In this document: piece by piece, positions 17,328-26,707 of the stretch
Layout of the letters: the number at the start of each line of letters is the position of its first letter
Position numbering within the stretch: position 1 is the first letter of the stretch
Source of the DNA: Sphingomonas sp.
Lineage (GTDB): Bacteria; Pseudomonadota; Alphaproteobacteria; Sphingomonadales; Sphingomonadaceae
Length of the DNA: 44,024 bases
Direction of reading: 5' to 3'
Assembly (NCBI RefSeq): GCF_026460985.1
Contig: NZ_JAPKNM010000022.1
Location: 1-44,024, forward strand
Notes under the pieces: generated by a model
What the model saw: the letters and a program-made list of their open reading frames with translations, nothing else
Told to the model about the DNA's origin: nothing
Databases searched by the model: none
Program-made: the position numbers and the translations under genes

Positions 17328-17984
17328 TCAGCCGATCTTCTGCCCGGTCTTCGCCCAGTCGGCCAGGAAGCCCTCGATCCCCTTGTCGGTCAGCGGATGC
17401 TTGACCAGCTGGCGGATCACCGCGGGCGGCGCGGTCATCACGTCGGCGCCGATGCGCGCGGCCTCGAGCACGTGGATCGGATGGCGGACGCTGGCGACGA
17501 GGATCTCGGTGGAGAAATCGTAATTGTCGTAGATCAGCCGGATGTCGCTGATCAGCTGCATGCCGTCGAAGCCATTGTCGTCGTGCCGGCCGACGAAGGG
17601 CGAGACGAAGGTCGCGCCGGCCTTGGCGGCGAGCAGCGCCTGGTTCGCCGAGAAGCACAGGGTCACGTTGACCATCGTGCCGTCGTCGGTGAGTGCCTTG
17701 CAGGTCTTGAGGCCGTCGATCGTCAGCGGCACCTTGACCGCGATGTTGTCGGCGATCTTCCGGACCACCTCGGCCTCGCGCATCATGCCTTCATAGTCGA
17801 GCGCGACGACTTCGGCCGACACCGGCTTGCCCGGCACGATCCGGCAGATCTCCGCGACCACTTCGAGGAAGTCGCGCCCCGCCTTGTGGATCAGCGAGGG
17901 ATTGGTGGTGACGCCGTCGAGCAGCCCCGCATCGGCGAGGTCGCGGATGTCGGCGGTGTCGGCGGTATCGGCGAAGAATTTCAT
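17328..17984 (-). CDS. fsa: Transaldolase-family protein (fructose-6-phosphate aldolase type)
   Basis: The 218-residue protein belongs to the short transaldolase/FSA class. The Schiff-base lysine is K84 ([10 protein letters not shown]), and [13 protein letters not shown] at the N-terminus, GVTTNPSL at 24-31 and [11 protein letters not shown] are all typical. The class transfers dihydroxyacetone units or cleaves fructose 6-phosphate; which activity dominates cannot be told from sequence alone. It lies 17 bp downstream of a small secreted-protein gene on the same strand. Confidence 0.92.
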   Translation of the reverse strand: MKFFADTADTADIRDLADAGLLDGVTTNPSLIHKAGRDFLEVVAEICRIVPGKPVSAEVVALDYEGMMREAEVVRKIADNIAVKVPLTIDGLKTCKALTDDGTMVNVTLCFSANQALLAAKAGATFVSPFVGRHDDNGFDGMQLISDIRLIYDNYDFSTEILVASVRHPIHVLEAARIGADVMTAPPAVIRQLVKHPLTDKGIEGFLADWAKTGQKIG

Positions 17985-18001
17985 GGCGGTCCTCAGGCGA
18001 A

Positions 18002-18397
18002 TCAGTAGCGCACGAGCATCAGCCGTGCGCGGGTCGCCTTAAGCTTGTTCACCGTCACGCGATAGGTGCCCGGTTGCAGCTTGTACCGCACGATCTTGCG
18101 GATCGTCGAGCATTGCGGGCCGTGGCCGTGCGCCACCGAGGCGAGCGGCTTGCCGCGCATCGGCTGCACGTCGATCCAGCCCGGCTCGCTGAGCGCGACG
18201 CCGAAGGTCCCGGCCTTGCGGATCCGCACCGTGGTCGCAAGCGTCCCGTCGCGGCCGGCGTTGAGGGTGACGGCATGTCGCGTATCGAAATCGCGCCCGT
18301 TGCGAGTCCATCCCGCCAGCTGCGCCGGCAGCCGGGCGTCGAAGCTGCGGCATTGTTGTGGAATGGCGATCGTGAGCGCGAGCGCAGTGAGCAACAT
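18002..18397 (-). CDS. Small secreted protein of unknown function
   Basis: This 131-residue protein has a short signal peptide ([15 protein letters not shown]) and a beta-rich mature part with two cysteines ([17 protein letters not shown]), possibly forming a disulfide, and ends [25 protein letters not shown] 18397 was chosen because GGGGGGAAGG lies just upstream; the frame extends further only as the antisense of the next gene. It is probably cotranscribed with the aldolase gene. I do not recognise a characterised family. Confidence 0.75.
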   Translation of the reverse strand: MLLTALALTIAIPQQCRSFDARLPAQLAGWTRNGRDFDTRHAVTLNAGRDGTLATTVRIRKAGTFGVALSEPGWIDVQPMRGKPLASVAHGHGPQCSTIRKIVRYKLQPGTYRVTVNKLKATRARLMLVRY

Positions 18398-18557
18398 GGC
18401 CCTTCCCCCCTTTTGACGCCGGCTCCTGCCGGCGTGGAACATAATAGGCACATCCGCGCCTCGTCGCAACTGCGGGGCAATGCGACGAATTGGTGACATT
18501 GTTGCCATATCATTGCTAAGGCCGCGCCCAATCGGCCTGTTTCCAAGGATATCGATC

Positions 18558-19244
18558 TTGCCGCGCCTTCCCCTATTCTCGGCAGTCCTGCTGCTCGCGC
18601 CCGCCGCCGCCCATGCGCAGCAGGTCGACGAGCAATTGTGGCTGCAGACCAACGCCACGGTCACGATCGGCGCGCGCGAGAAGGTCACGCTGGAAGGCAT
18701 CGGCCGTTTCAGCGATCGCGCCGAGGGCTTCTCGCATGCCGAGCTCGGCGCGCTGTTCACCCACACGACCGCGGGCGGCATCGAGCTGTCGATCGGCTAT
18801 CGGCATGTCGAGGATTGGAACCGCGGCGTGGCGCTGCCGAACGAGGAACGCTTGCGGCAGATGGTGCTGGTGCCGTTCGGCGGCGGCTTTTCGGGCAGGC
18901 TGCGGCTCGAAGAGCGCTTCAACAGCAGCGGCGGCGGAATCGGCGTGCGGGTGCGCCCGCGGCTCGGCTTCGATACCCCGCTGAACGACAAGGGCCTCAA
19001 GCTCTTCGCCACGCAGGAGCATTTCCTCAACCTCAACACCACCAGCTGGGGCCAGCAGGGCGGTTACGAACGCATGCGCAACGCAGCCGGTCTCTCATTC
19101 GGGCTCGGCGGCAAGCTGCGCGGCGAGGTCGGCTATCTCAACCAGTACCGCTTTGGCCGCGGCGGCCGCCGCGGCCAGATGGATCACGCCGCCACCTTCA
19201 CACTGTCGTTCAACGTCGCCAGCATCGGTGACAGCGGCGACTAG
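18558..19244 (+). CDS. DUF2490-family outer-membrane beta-barrel-like protein
   Basis: After a signal peptide (LPRLPLFSAVLLLAPAAAHAQ) the 228-residue protein shows alternating amphipathic beta strands: EQLWLQTNATVTIG, RLRLEERFNSSG, ERMRNAAGLSFGLGG and a C-terminal AATFTLSFNV strand. This matches DUF2490, a family of short predicted outer-membrane barrels of unknown role. TTG 18558 with AAGGAT upstream gives the cleanest signal peptide; ATG 18480 would add 26 residues. Its TAG stop is the left CTAG end of a repeat. Confidence 0.78.
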   Translation: MPRLPLFSAVLLLAPAAAHAQQVDEQLWLQTNATVTIGAREKVTLEGIGRFSDRAEGFSHAELGALFTHTTAGGIELSIGYRHVEDWNRGVALPNEERLRQMVLVPFGGGFSGRLRLEERFNSSGGGIGVRVRPRLGFDTPLNDKGLKLFATQEHFLNLNTTSWGQQGGYERMRNAAGLSFGLGGKLRGEVGYLNQYRFGRGGRRGQMDHAATFTLSFNVASIGDSGD

Positions 19245-19427
19245 GGCGTATCGACATTCAAAATCCTCCCCCGCCAGGGGGAGGTGGCGCCGAAGGCGTC
19301 GGAGGGGGAGGTAGGCAGTGCACTCTCCAAGTGAGCGTAGTGGTTCCGCCCCCTCCGTCACGCTGCGCGTGCCACCTCCCCCTGGCGGGGGAGGATTGAA
19401 AGTCCTCGCTCGCCTGAATGTCGATAC
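19241..19427. repeat. Palindromic repeat, family A, long form (A3)
   Basis: The terminal inverted repeat is exact over 13 bp: GTATCGACATTCA (19248-19260) and TGAATGTCGATAC (19415-19427), with CTAG beyond it on the left. The core is the same as at 16085-16274. It lies between a DUF2490 gene and priA and contains no open frame of note. Confidence 0.88.
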
Positions 19428-19495
19428 GACCCAGGCACGACGCCGCGCGGAATAGGGGATTCCGTTTCGCTCGCAAAACCCCATATGAGGGCGGC

Positions 19496-21658
19496 ATGCG
19501 CGCCCGCGTCCTCGTCCTCCATCCCGCGCTCGGCCCCCTCGACTATCGCGTGCCGCAAGGCATGGCGGTCGAGCCCGGGTCGATCGTCGTCGTGCCGATC
19601 GGGCCGCGCCAATATGCCGGCGTGGTCTGGGAGCCCGAGCGGCTGCCCACCGAGGAGATCGGCGACAATCGCCTGCGCAACCTGATCGCCGTCGCCGACA
19701 CGCCGCCGATCCCCGAGCCGGTGCGCCGCCTCGTCGAATGGACCGCGGATTATTATCTGAGCCCGCCCTCGGCGGTGCTCGCGATGGCGGTACGCACCTC
19801 GGCCGCGTTCGAGAGCGCCCCGACGATCACCGAATATCGCGCGACCGGCATGGTGCCCGACCGCCTCACCCCGCAGCGCGCCCAGGCGCTCGAGCGGATC
19901 GGCGAGCGTCAGGGGCTGGTGCGCGAGCTCGCGACCATCGCCGACGTGTCCGAAGGTGTGATCCGCGGGCTGTGCAAGGTCGGCGCGATCGAGGCGGTGA
20001 CGGTCGACACCGACAGCCCCTATCCGCTTCCCGATCCCAATTTCGCGCCGCCGGATCTCAGCACCGAACAGGCCGATGCGGCGAGCATCCTGCGCCAGTC
20101 GGTGGGGGCCGCGAGCTTCCAGCCCTTCCTGCTCGACGGCGTCACCGGATCGGGCAAGACCGAAGTCTATTTCGAGGCCGTCGCCGCCGCGATCGCCGCG
20201 GGCCGGCAGACCCTGGTGCTGCTCCCCGAGATCGCGCTCACCGAGCCCTTCCTCACCCGCTTCGCCCAGCGCTTCGGCTGCGAGCCGGTCGCCTGGCATT
20301 CGGGGCTGCGCACCTCGCAGCGCCGCCGCGCTTGGCGGGCAATCGCGCGCGGCGAGGCGATGGTCGTCGTCGGTGCGCGCTCGGCATTGTTCCTGCCTTA
20401 TCCGAAGCTCGGGCTGATCGTCGTCGACGAGGCGCACGAGACCAGCTTCAAGCAGGAGGAAGGCGTCCATTACCACGCCCGCGACGTGGCGGTGATGCGC
20501 GGGCGCTTCGAGGGCTGCCCGGTGATCCTCGCCTCGGCCACCCCGGCGATCGAGACGCGCCACCAGGTCGAGCTCGGCCGGTACGAGGAGCTCAAGCTGC
20601 CGGGCCGCTACGGCCTCGCCGAGCTTCCCGACATCGAGGCGATCGACCTGATCAAGGAGCCGCCCGATCGCGGCCGCTGGTTAAGCCCGCGGCTGATCCT
20701 GGCGATCGACGCCGCGCTCGAGCGCGGCGAGCAGTCGCTGCTGTTCCTCAACCGCCGCGGCTATGCCCCGCTGACGCTCTGCCGGCATTGCGGGCACCGC
20801 TTCCAATGCCCCAATTGCACGGCGTGGATGGTCGAGCACCGGCTGATCCGCCGGCTCGCCTGCCATCATTGCGGCCACATGATCCCGACGCCCGACATCT
20901 GCCCCGAATGCGAGGAGGCCGACAGCCTCGTCGCCTGCGGCCCCGGGGTCGAGCGGATCGCCGACGAAGTCGCATTGCTGTGGCCCGATGCGCGCACCGC
21001 GATCGTAACCTCGGACACGCTCTGGTCCCCCGCCAAGGCCGCCGAGTTCGTCCAGCGGATGGAGCATGGCGATATCGACATCGTCGTCGGCACCCAATTG
21101 GTCACCAAGGGCTATCATTTCCCCAACCTCACCGTGGTCGGCGTGGTCGATGCCGACCTGGGGCTCGACGGCGGCGACCTGCGCGCGGCCGAGCGGACCT
21201 TCCAGCAGATCATGCAGGTGTCGGGCCGCGCCGGCCGCGGCGAGAAGCCGGGCCAGGTCTATATCCAGACCCACGCTCCCGACGCGCAGGTGATGCAGGC
21301 GCTCGTCTCGGGCGACGGCGCCGCCTTCTACGCGGCGGAAACCGAGATGCGGCGCGACGCCGGTGCCCCGCCTTACGGCCGCTATGCCGCGATCATCGTG
21401 TCGAGCGAGGACAAGGCCGCGGCGGAGGAGACCGCGCGGATGATCGGCCGCACCGCGCCCAGGCGGGACGAGATGACCGTCTACGGCCCCGCCCCCGCCC
21501 CGCTCGCGATGCTGCGCGGCCGCCACCGCTTCCGCCTGCTCGTCCATGCCCGCCGCGCCTTCGACGTGCAGGACATGATCCGCGACTGGCTGGGCGCGCT
21601 CGAATGGAGCGCCAAGGTGCGCGTTGCGGTGGACGTCGACCCCTACAGCTTCCTCTGA
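19496..21658 (+). CDS. priA: Primosomal replication protein N' (PriA helicase)
   Basis: PriA restarts stalled forks. From ATG 19496 the protein is 720 aa. It has the 3'-DNA-binding domain at the N-terminus (VLVLHPALGPLDYRVP), Walker A GVTGSGKTEVYFE near residues 215-227, the DEAH box VVDEAHETSFKQ near 307-318, and the zinc-binding cysteine block (CRHCGHRFQCPNC, CHHCGH, CPEC) between about 428 and 475. QVSGRAGRGEKPG is helicase motif VI. The longer frame to 19418 runs into a repeat, so the internal ATG is preferred. Confidence 0.96.
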   Translation: MRARVLVLHPALGPLDYRVPQGMAVEPGSIVVVPIGPRQYAGVVWEPERLPTEEIGDNRLRNLIAVADTPPIPEPVRRLVEWTADYYLSPPSAVLAMAVRTSAAFESAPTITEYRATGMVPDRLTPQRAQALERIGERQGLVRELATIADVSEGVIRGLCKVGAIEAVTVDTDSPYPLPDPNFAPPDLSTEQADAASILRQSVGAASFQPFLLDGVTGSGKTEVYFEAVAAAIAAGRQTLVLLPEIALTEPFLTRFAQRFGCEPVAWHSGLRTSQRRRAWRAIARGEAMVVVGARSALFLPYPKLGLIVVDEAHETSFKQEEGVHYHARDVAVMRGRFEGCPVILASATPAIETRHQVELGRYEELKLPGRYGLAELPDIEAIDLIKEPPDRGRWLSPRLILAIDAALERGEQSLLFLNRRGYAPLTLCRHCGHRFQCPNCTAWMVEHRLIRRLACHHCGHMIPTPDICPECEEADSLVACGPGVERIADEVALLWPDARTAIVTSDTLWSPAKAAEFVQRMEHGDIDIVVGTQLVTKGYHFPNLTVVGVVDADLGLDGGDLRAAERTFQQIMQVSGRAGRGEKPGQVYIQTHAPDAQVMQALVSGDGAAFYAAETEMRRDAGAPPYGRYAAIIVSSEDKAAAEETARMIGRTAPRRDEMTVYGPAPAPLAMLRGRHRFRLLVHARRAFDVQDMIRDWLGALEWSAKVRVAVDVDPYSFL

Positions 21659-21729
21659 CGCGTCGATTCTTTCCTATCCGCCGTCGCGAAGCCGCTTTAG
21701 ACATCGCGACGGAATCGGGGGGATTCACG

Positions 21730-23268
21730 ATGTTTCGCAAGCTGTTGCCGCTGCTGTTTATGTTGTTGCCCGGCGTGGCGCGCGCGGATTGGTACGGGGC
21801 CAGCACGCAGCACTTCACGGTCTATGCCGACCAGCGGCCGGAGAGGCTCCGCGAATATGCCGCGAATCTCGAGCGTTTCGACAAGGCGGTCCGCACGCTC
21901 GGCGGATGGCGCGACGAGCCGGTCGCGGCGCCGAATCGCGTGACTGTCTACGTCGTGGCGAGCCAGGAAGCGGTATCGAAGCTGGCCGGCGATCGCTATG
22001 TCGCCGGCTTCTACGTGTCGCGCGCCGGCGGGGCGCTCGCGGTCGTGCCGCGCCGCTCGGGTTCGGGCAGCGAAACCGATCTCGGTGCGCAGGCGATCCT
22101 GCTGCACGAATATGCGCATCACCTGATGTGGAGCATCTCGCCCCACGCGATATATCCCGCATGGTTCGTCGAAGGCTTTGCCGAGCTCTACGCCACCGCC
22201 GAATTCAAGGAAGGGGGCGCGGTTGCGATCGGAATGCCGCCGCAATATCGCGCGGGCATCCTGATGAGCGGCAACAACCTGCCGATCGACAAGATGCTGC
22301 GCGCGGACACGCTCAAGCTGACGCCCGAGCAACGCCACGCGCTATACGGTCGCGGCTGGCTCCTCACGCATTATTTCATGATCGCCAGGCAGCGTGCGGG
22401 GCAGCTCGCCGCCTATCTCGACGCGCTGAACGCCGGCAAGCCGTCGCTCGAGGCCGCGCAGGCCTTCGGCGACCTGCGCAAGCTCGATGGCGAGCTCGAG
22501 CGCTACAAGCGGGGCAAGATTGCGGCCTATCTCGTCTCGCCGGTGGAGGCCGGCGAAGTCGAGGTGGCGCTGCGCAAGCTGACCGACGGGGAAGCGGCGA
22601 CGATGAACGTGCGCATCCGTTCGAAGAAGGGCGTCAACGCCAAGACCGCACCCGATGTCTATGCCGACGCGCGCAGGGCGGCAGCGGCGTTCCCGAACGA
22701 CGCCGGCGCCCAGATCGTCCTCGCCGAAGCCGCCTATGACGTCCGCGACTTCGCCGCCGCCGAAGCCGCGGCCGATCGCGCCATCGCCGCGAACCCGAAG
22801 GCGGTCGACGCCTGGCTCTACAAGGCGATGGCGCGCATGGCCATCGCCCACAAGGCGAAGGACGGGAGCAAGGAGACGCTGGTGGGGATCCGCAAGATCA
22901 TCGCGGCGGGCAACAAGCTCGAGCCCGACGACCCCAAATTGCTGATCCTCTATTATCGCAGCTTCGTCGATTTCGGCATGCCGCCGAGCGAGAATGCCAA
23001 GCAGGGGCTCGCGCGCGCCTTCGATCTCGCCCCGCAGGACGATCGCCTGCGCTTCAACGCCGCGCGGATGTTCCTGAAGGAAGGGAACAAGACCGAGGCG
23101 CGGGCGATGCTCGCGCCGCTGGCCTACAGCCCGCACGGCAAGGGCCTCGCCAAGCGCGCGGCCGATCTGCTCGCGATCCTCGACAAGGGCGATGTCGAGA
23201 GCGCGATCAAGAACTTCGATACGCAGGCCGAGGCAGATGACGAAGAAGGAGGCGGGAGCGGGAGTTGA
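21730..23268 (+). CDS. Secreted HExxH zinc metallopeptidase with C-terminal TPR-like repeats (paralog 1)
   Basis: The 512-residue protein has a signal peptide (MFRKLLPLLFMLLPGVARA) and then DWYGASTQHFTVYAD. A zinc-peptidase motif HEYAH is at residues 126-130, and E148 in EGFAE, 18 residues on, is a suitable third ligand, as in gluzincins. The second half is alanine-rich and helical with TPR-like repeats (AAEAAADRAIAANPKAVDAWLYKAMARM). The tail is acidic and glycine-rich (EADDEEGGGSGS). It should act in the periplasm or at the outer membrane. GGGGGGA eight bases before the ATG is a good ribosome site. The next gene is a clear paralog. I know no characterised close relative; proteolytic activity is inferred from the motif. 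Confidence 0.8.
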   Translation: MFRKLLPLLFMLLPGVARADWYGASTQHFTVYADQRPERLREYAANLERFDKAVRTLGGWRDEPVAAPNRVTVYVVASQEAVSKLAGDRYVAGFYVSRAGGALAVVPRRSGSGSETDLGAQAILLHEYAHHLMWSISPHAIYPAWFVEGFAELYATAEFKEGGAVAIGMPPQYRAGILMSGNNLPIDKMLRADTLKLTPEQRHALYGRGWLLTHYFMIARQRAGQLAAYLDALNAGKPSLEAAQAFGDLRKLDGELERYKRGKIAAYLVSPVEAGEVEVALRKLTDGEAATMNVRIRSKKGVNAKTAPDVYADARRAAAAFPNDAGAQIVLAEAAYDVRDFAAAEAAADRAIAANPKAVDAWLYKAMARMAIAHKAKDGSKETLVGIRKIIAAGNKLEPDDPKLLILYYRSFVDFGMPPSENAKQGLARAFDLAPQDDRLRFNAARMFLKEGNKTEARAMLAPLAYSPHGKGLAKRAADLLAILDKGDVESAIKNFDTQAEADDEEGGGSGS

Positions 23269-23350
23269 ATCCTGCGCGGCGAACCTTCGATCACTGTGCT
23301 TGCCGCACCCAAGCGACCTTTATAGGATGCGGCGATTCGGGGGAAAATCA

Positions 23351-24886
23351 ATGCTTCGCAGACTGTTGCTTGCCGCTGCTCTCTTAGTGGCGCCTTCGCT
23401 CGCGCATGCCGACTGGTACGAGGCCGGCTCCGAGCATTTCGTCGTCTATTCGAACGATGCGCCCGAGCGCGTGAAGGAGTTCACCGAGCGGCTCGAGCGG
23501 TTCGACCGCGCACTGCGCAAGATCACCGGGACGCCCGATCGACCGGTCAGCAAGATGATGCGCGTGACCGTGTTCATGGTCGACGATGTCGGCGACATCC
23601 AGAAGCTGGCGGGCGATTCCTCGGTCGCGGGCTTCTTCCAGTCGCGCTCGTCTGGCCCGGTGGCGTTCGTGCCGCGCAAGTCGAACAGTGCGCTCGATGC
23701 GCAGACGATCCTGATGCATGAATATGGCCACAGCTTCATGTTCTCGAGCTGGCCCGACGTGGTGTTCCCGCCTTGGTTCGTCGAAGGCTTCGCCGAGTTC
23801 GTCGGCACCGCCTCGTTCCGCAACGACGGGTCGTTGGTGCTCGGCAAGAATCCCGAGCACCGTCGCTGGTGCGTCGGCCTCAACAATTATCTGCCCGCCG
23901 ACGAGCTCGTCCGGCTGAAGCACGACAAGCTCGACGACCGTCAGACCTGCGTCCTCTACGCCCGCGGTTGGCTCCTCACCCACTATCTGCTGTTGGGCGG
24001 TCACGCGAAGGAACTCGGCGCCTATCTGGCGGCGATCAACTCGGGCAAGTCGATCGAGGAGGCGACCAAGGTCTTCGGCGATCTCGGTTCGCTCGACGGC
24101 AAGCTCACCGGCTATGGCAAGCGCGCCTCGCTGCCGTCGATCATGCTCACCGCTGCGCAGGTTCCAGCGAGCGAAGTGACGCTGCGCAAGGTATCGGCCG
24201 GCGAGGCCGCGATCATGCCGGCGCGGATCCTGTCGAGCCGCGGCGTCGACCAGAAGAGCGCGCCGCGCGTCGCCGAGACCGCGCGCCGTCTCGCCGCGCC
24301 TTTTCCGAACGACGCCGCCGCCCAGAACGAGCTCGCCGAGGCGGAATTCGACGCCAAGAACTACATCGCGGCCGAAGCCGCCGCCGATCGCGCGATCGCG
24401 GCCGATCCGAAGTCGATCCATGCCATGCTCTACAAGGGCATGGCGCAGATCGAGCTGGCGAAGAAGAAGGAAGGCGCCACCGCCGCCGACTGGAAGCAGG
24501 CGCGCGGCTGGTTCCTCACCGCCAACAAGCTCGACACCGAGTATCCGGAACCGCTGATCCAGTTCTACGAGAGCTTCAAGGCCGCAAAGCAGAAGCCGAG
24601 CGAAAGCGCGGAGAAGGGGCTGCTCTATGCCTATGCCCTCGCGCCGTTCGACAACGGACTGCGCCTGCAGGCTGGAAGGCTGCTGCTCGAGCAGGGCAAG
24701 CTCAAGGCGGCGCGCGTCGCCTATGAGCCCGTCGCTTACGGCCCGCATAGCGGCGGTGCCGGCGACACCGCCAAGAAGGTGCTCGACGCGCTCGACAGCT
24801 CGGGCACGGAAGCCGCGATCAAGGTGCTTGGCGACGCCGAGGCGAAGCAGAAAGAGGAAGCGGAGAAGAAGAAAAAGGACGTCTGA
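23351..24886 (+). CDS. Secreted HExxH zinc metallopeptidase with C-terminal TPR-like repeats (paralog 2)
   Basis: The 511-residue protein is collinear with the upstream paralog: signal peptide ending AHA, DWYEAGSEHFVVYSN, HEYGH at residues 123-127, third-ligand candidate E145 in EGFAE, then ARGWLLTHY and TPR-like helices (AAEAAADRAIAADPKSIHAMLYKGMAQIELA). The tail is highly charged (EAKQKEEAEKKKKDV) where the paralog has an acidic tail. Both motifs are intact, so neither copy looks like a decayed duplicate. GGGGG lies about nine bases before the ATG. The 82-bp gap to paralog 1 carries no terminator-like hairpin, so the two are probably cotranscribed. Confidence 0.8.
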   Translation: MLRRLLLAAALLVAPSLAHADWYEAGSEHFVVYSNDAPERVKEFTERLERFDRALRKITGTPDRPVSKMMRVTVFMVDDVGDIQKLAGDSSVAGFFQSRSSGPVAFVPRKSNSALDAQTILMHEYGHSFMFSSWPDVVFPPWFVEGFAEFVGTASFRNDGSLVLGKNPEHRRWCVGLNNYLPADELVRLKHDKLDDRQTCVLYARGWLLTHYLLLGGHAKELGAYLAAINSGKSIEEATKVFGDLGSLDGKLTGYGKRASLPSIMLTAAQVPASEVTLRKVSAGEAAIMPARILSSRGVDQKSAPRVAETARRLAAPFPNDAAAQNELAEAEFDAKNYIAAEAAADRAIAADPKSIHAMLYKGMAQIELAKKKEGATAADWKQARGWFLTANKLDTEYPEPLIQFYESFKAAKQKPSESAEKGLLYAYALAPFDNGLRLQAGRLLLEQGKLKAARVAYEPVAYGPHSGGAGDTAKKVLDALDSSGTEAAIKVLGDAEAKQKEEAEKKKKDV

Positions 24887-24985
24887 GACGTCTTTCGAAG
24901 CGCGGCGGCGCGAAGCGGGTCGTTCCGCTTGAACCGCCGCGGCTTTTGCCCGAAAGCTCGGCCCGAACGAAGGGGTCGCGTGGTG

Positions 24986-26533
24986 ATGGTTCGGCGCTTG
25001 CTGTTGATGGTCGTGCTGGCACTGGCGTGCATCGGCCCGGCGCGCGCCGACGACATCTCGGCCTCGGCGCGCGGCGTGGTCCGCATCGTCACCATCGCGG
25101 TGGTCGACGACGAGGTCGTCGGCTTCGGCCATGGCAGCGGCTTCGCGGTGGCGCCCAACCGCATCGTCACCAACGCGCACGTCGTCGAGCTCGCGGACCG
25201 CTATCCCGACAATGTCGTGATCGGGATCGTCCCCTCGGAAGGCGACAAGTCCTTCCAGGGCCGCCTCATCGCGATCGACCAGCAGCGCGACCTGGCGCTG
25301 ATCGAGTTCAGCGGCGTCCGCCTCCCGCCGCTCACGCTCTTCACCGGCTCGCCCGGGGATGGCGAGAGCCTGATCGCGCTCGGCTATCCGGGCAATGTCG
25401 ATCTCGCCACGGCGCGGTCGGCGGCCGACTTCATCAACCCGCAATCGCCCGTCCGGTCGCAGGGCGGCTTCGCGGGGAACCGCACCCTGCAGGGAACCAG
25501 CGTGCTGCTCCACACCGCCGGCATCGCGCGCGGCAATTCGGGCGGTCCGCTGCTCGATCGCTGCGGGCGCGTGCTCGGCGTCAACTCGGCGATCACCCGC
25601 GCCGACGACGGCGATTCGACGTTCGCTTTTGCAATAGCGGGAAGCGAGCTCGCCGCCTTCCTGCGCGGCGCGAAGCAGCCTTTCGCCTCGGTCGGCGTGC
25701 CGTGCACCAGCGTCGAGGAGCAGATGGCGCGGGAGCGGGGCGCCGAGGAGAAGACCCGGCTCGAGGCCGAGGCGCGGGCGCGGGCGGACGCCTCGAAGAG
25801 CGCGAGCGAACGCGAGGACGCGATCGCCCAGGCGCGCTCGCGCAATGTCGTGACGCGCGAAAACTATATGGCGGGCGCCGCGGTGCTGCTCGTCCTCGGC
25901 GCGCTGGCGCTGGGCGGCGCCGGGCTGCTGCTGTCGCGCGACCGGCGGCGCGAGGCGATCTGGCTGGCGGCGGGCGGCGGCGTGCTGGTGCTCGGCGCGG
26001 TCATATTGTTCCTGACGCGCCCGGACTTCGACGAATCGCGCATCCTGCCGGTGCCCAAGGCCGGCGCCGCGGCCGCCGTGCCCAATCAGGCCGCGCTCGG
26101 CCGAATGACCTGCACGATCGTCCCCGAGCGCAGCCGCATCACCGTCACCGAGACCGACCGGATCGATCTCGACATCGGCGCCGACGGCTGCATCAACGGC
26201 CGCACCCAATATGCCGAGTCGGGCACCTTGTGGCAGCGGATCCTCGTCCCCGAGGAGGACCAGTCCGTCTCGGTGCTCGTCTGGGATCCGGCGACCCGCA
26301 CCTATACCAACACACGCTATCTGCTCTCGTCCGAACAGATGGCCAAGGCGCGCCAGCTGCGGGCGAGCGTGCCGATCAAGACCTGCTCGGCCGACCAGGC
26401 CGCGCGCGCCAGCCTCGCCACCCAGCAGCAGGCGCTGCGCGCGGCGCTGCCGCCAGTGTATAACGAGAAGCTGGTCTACAGCTGCAGCCCCGCGGCCTCG
26501 GGGCCGCCGGTGGCCACGGCGACGACTCCTTAA
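24986..26533 (+). CDS. Trypsin-like serine protease with two C-terminal membrane segments
   Basis: After a signal peptide (MVRRLLLMVVLALACIGPARA) the 515-residue protein has an S1-type protease domain with the full triad: H65 (TNAHVV), D102 (RDLALIE) and S185 (GNSGGP). An alanine/arginine-rich charged helix (about 245-290) leads to two hydrophobic segments near 293-315 and 325-345, then a C-terminal domain of about 170 residues with several cysteines and no recognised fold. There is no PDZ domain, unlike DegP. It follows the two metallopeptidase genes on the same strand after a 99-bp gap. ATG 24986 was chosen over a start 57 bp upstream because it begins the signal peptide. Confidence 0.8.
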   Translation: MVRRLLLMVVLALACIGPARADDISASARGVVRIVTIAVVDDEVVGFGHGSGFAVAPNRIVTNAHVVELADRYPDNVVIGIVPSEGDKSFQGRLIAIDQQRDLALIEFSGVRLPPLTLFTGSPGDGESLIALGYPGNVDLATARSAADFINPQSPVRSQGGFAGNRTLQGTSVLLHTAGIARGNSGGPLLDRCGRVLGVNSAITRADDGDSTFAFAIAGSELAAFLRGAKQPFASVGVPCTSVEEQMARERGAEEKTRLEAEARARADASKSASEREDAIAQARSRNVVTRENYMAGAAVLLVLGALALGGAGLLLSRDRRREAIWLAAGGGVLVLGAVILFLTRPDFDESRILPVPKAGAAAAVPNQAALGRMTCTIVPERSRITVTETDRIDLDIGADGCINGRTQYAESGTLWQRILVPEEDQSVSVLVWDPATRTYTNTRYLLSSEQMAKARQLRASVPIKTCSADQAARASLATQQQALRAALPPVYNEKLVYSCSPAASGPPVATATTP

Positions 26534-26543
26534 CGTCGATATT

Positions 26544-26692
26544 CCCCTCCCTGACAGGGAGGGGTTAGGGGTGGGTAGCGACGGGCGAGGCTCGATGCCT
26601 CGTCCGTCGCTTTCGGCTCGGGGATGAGTTTTTGGGCGCGCAGACGCGCGCACCCACCCCCAACCCCTCCCTGCAAGCAGGGAGGGGCTTTT
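26544..26692. repeat. Palindromic repeat, family E (copy E1), with terminator-like hairpin
   Basis: The left arm CCCCTCCCTGACAGGGAGGGG and following GGGGTGGGT are inverted relative to the right arm. At the right end, CCCCTCCCTGC-AA-GCAGGGAGGGG (26664-26687) is a perfect 11-bp stem followed by CTTTT, a plausible intrinsic terminator for the protease gene. The right 60 bp recur inverted at 43938-44000. Confidence 0.8.
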
Positions 26693-26707
26693 ATGCCCCA
26701 ACGCCGA

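Noticed and set aside
23384..26701. Very long open frame on the minus strand opposite the three protease genes
   Set aside because: It is antisense to well-supported genes, is full of R, G, A and D/E repeats and shows no domain; long antisense frames are expected at this GC content.
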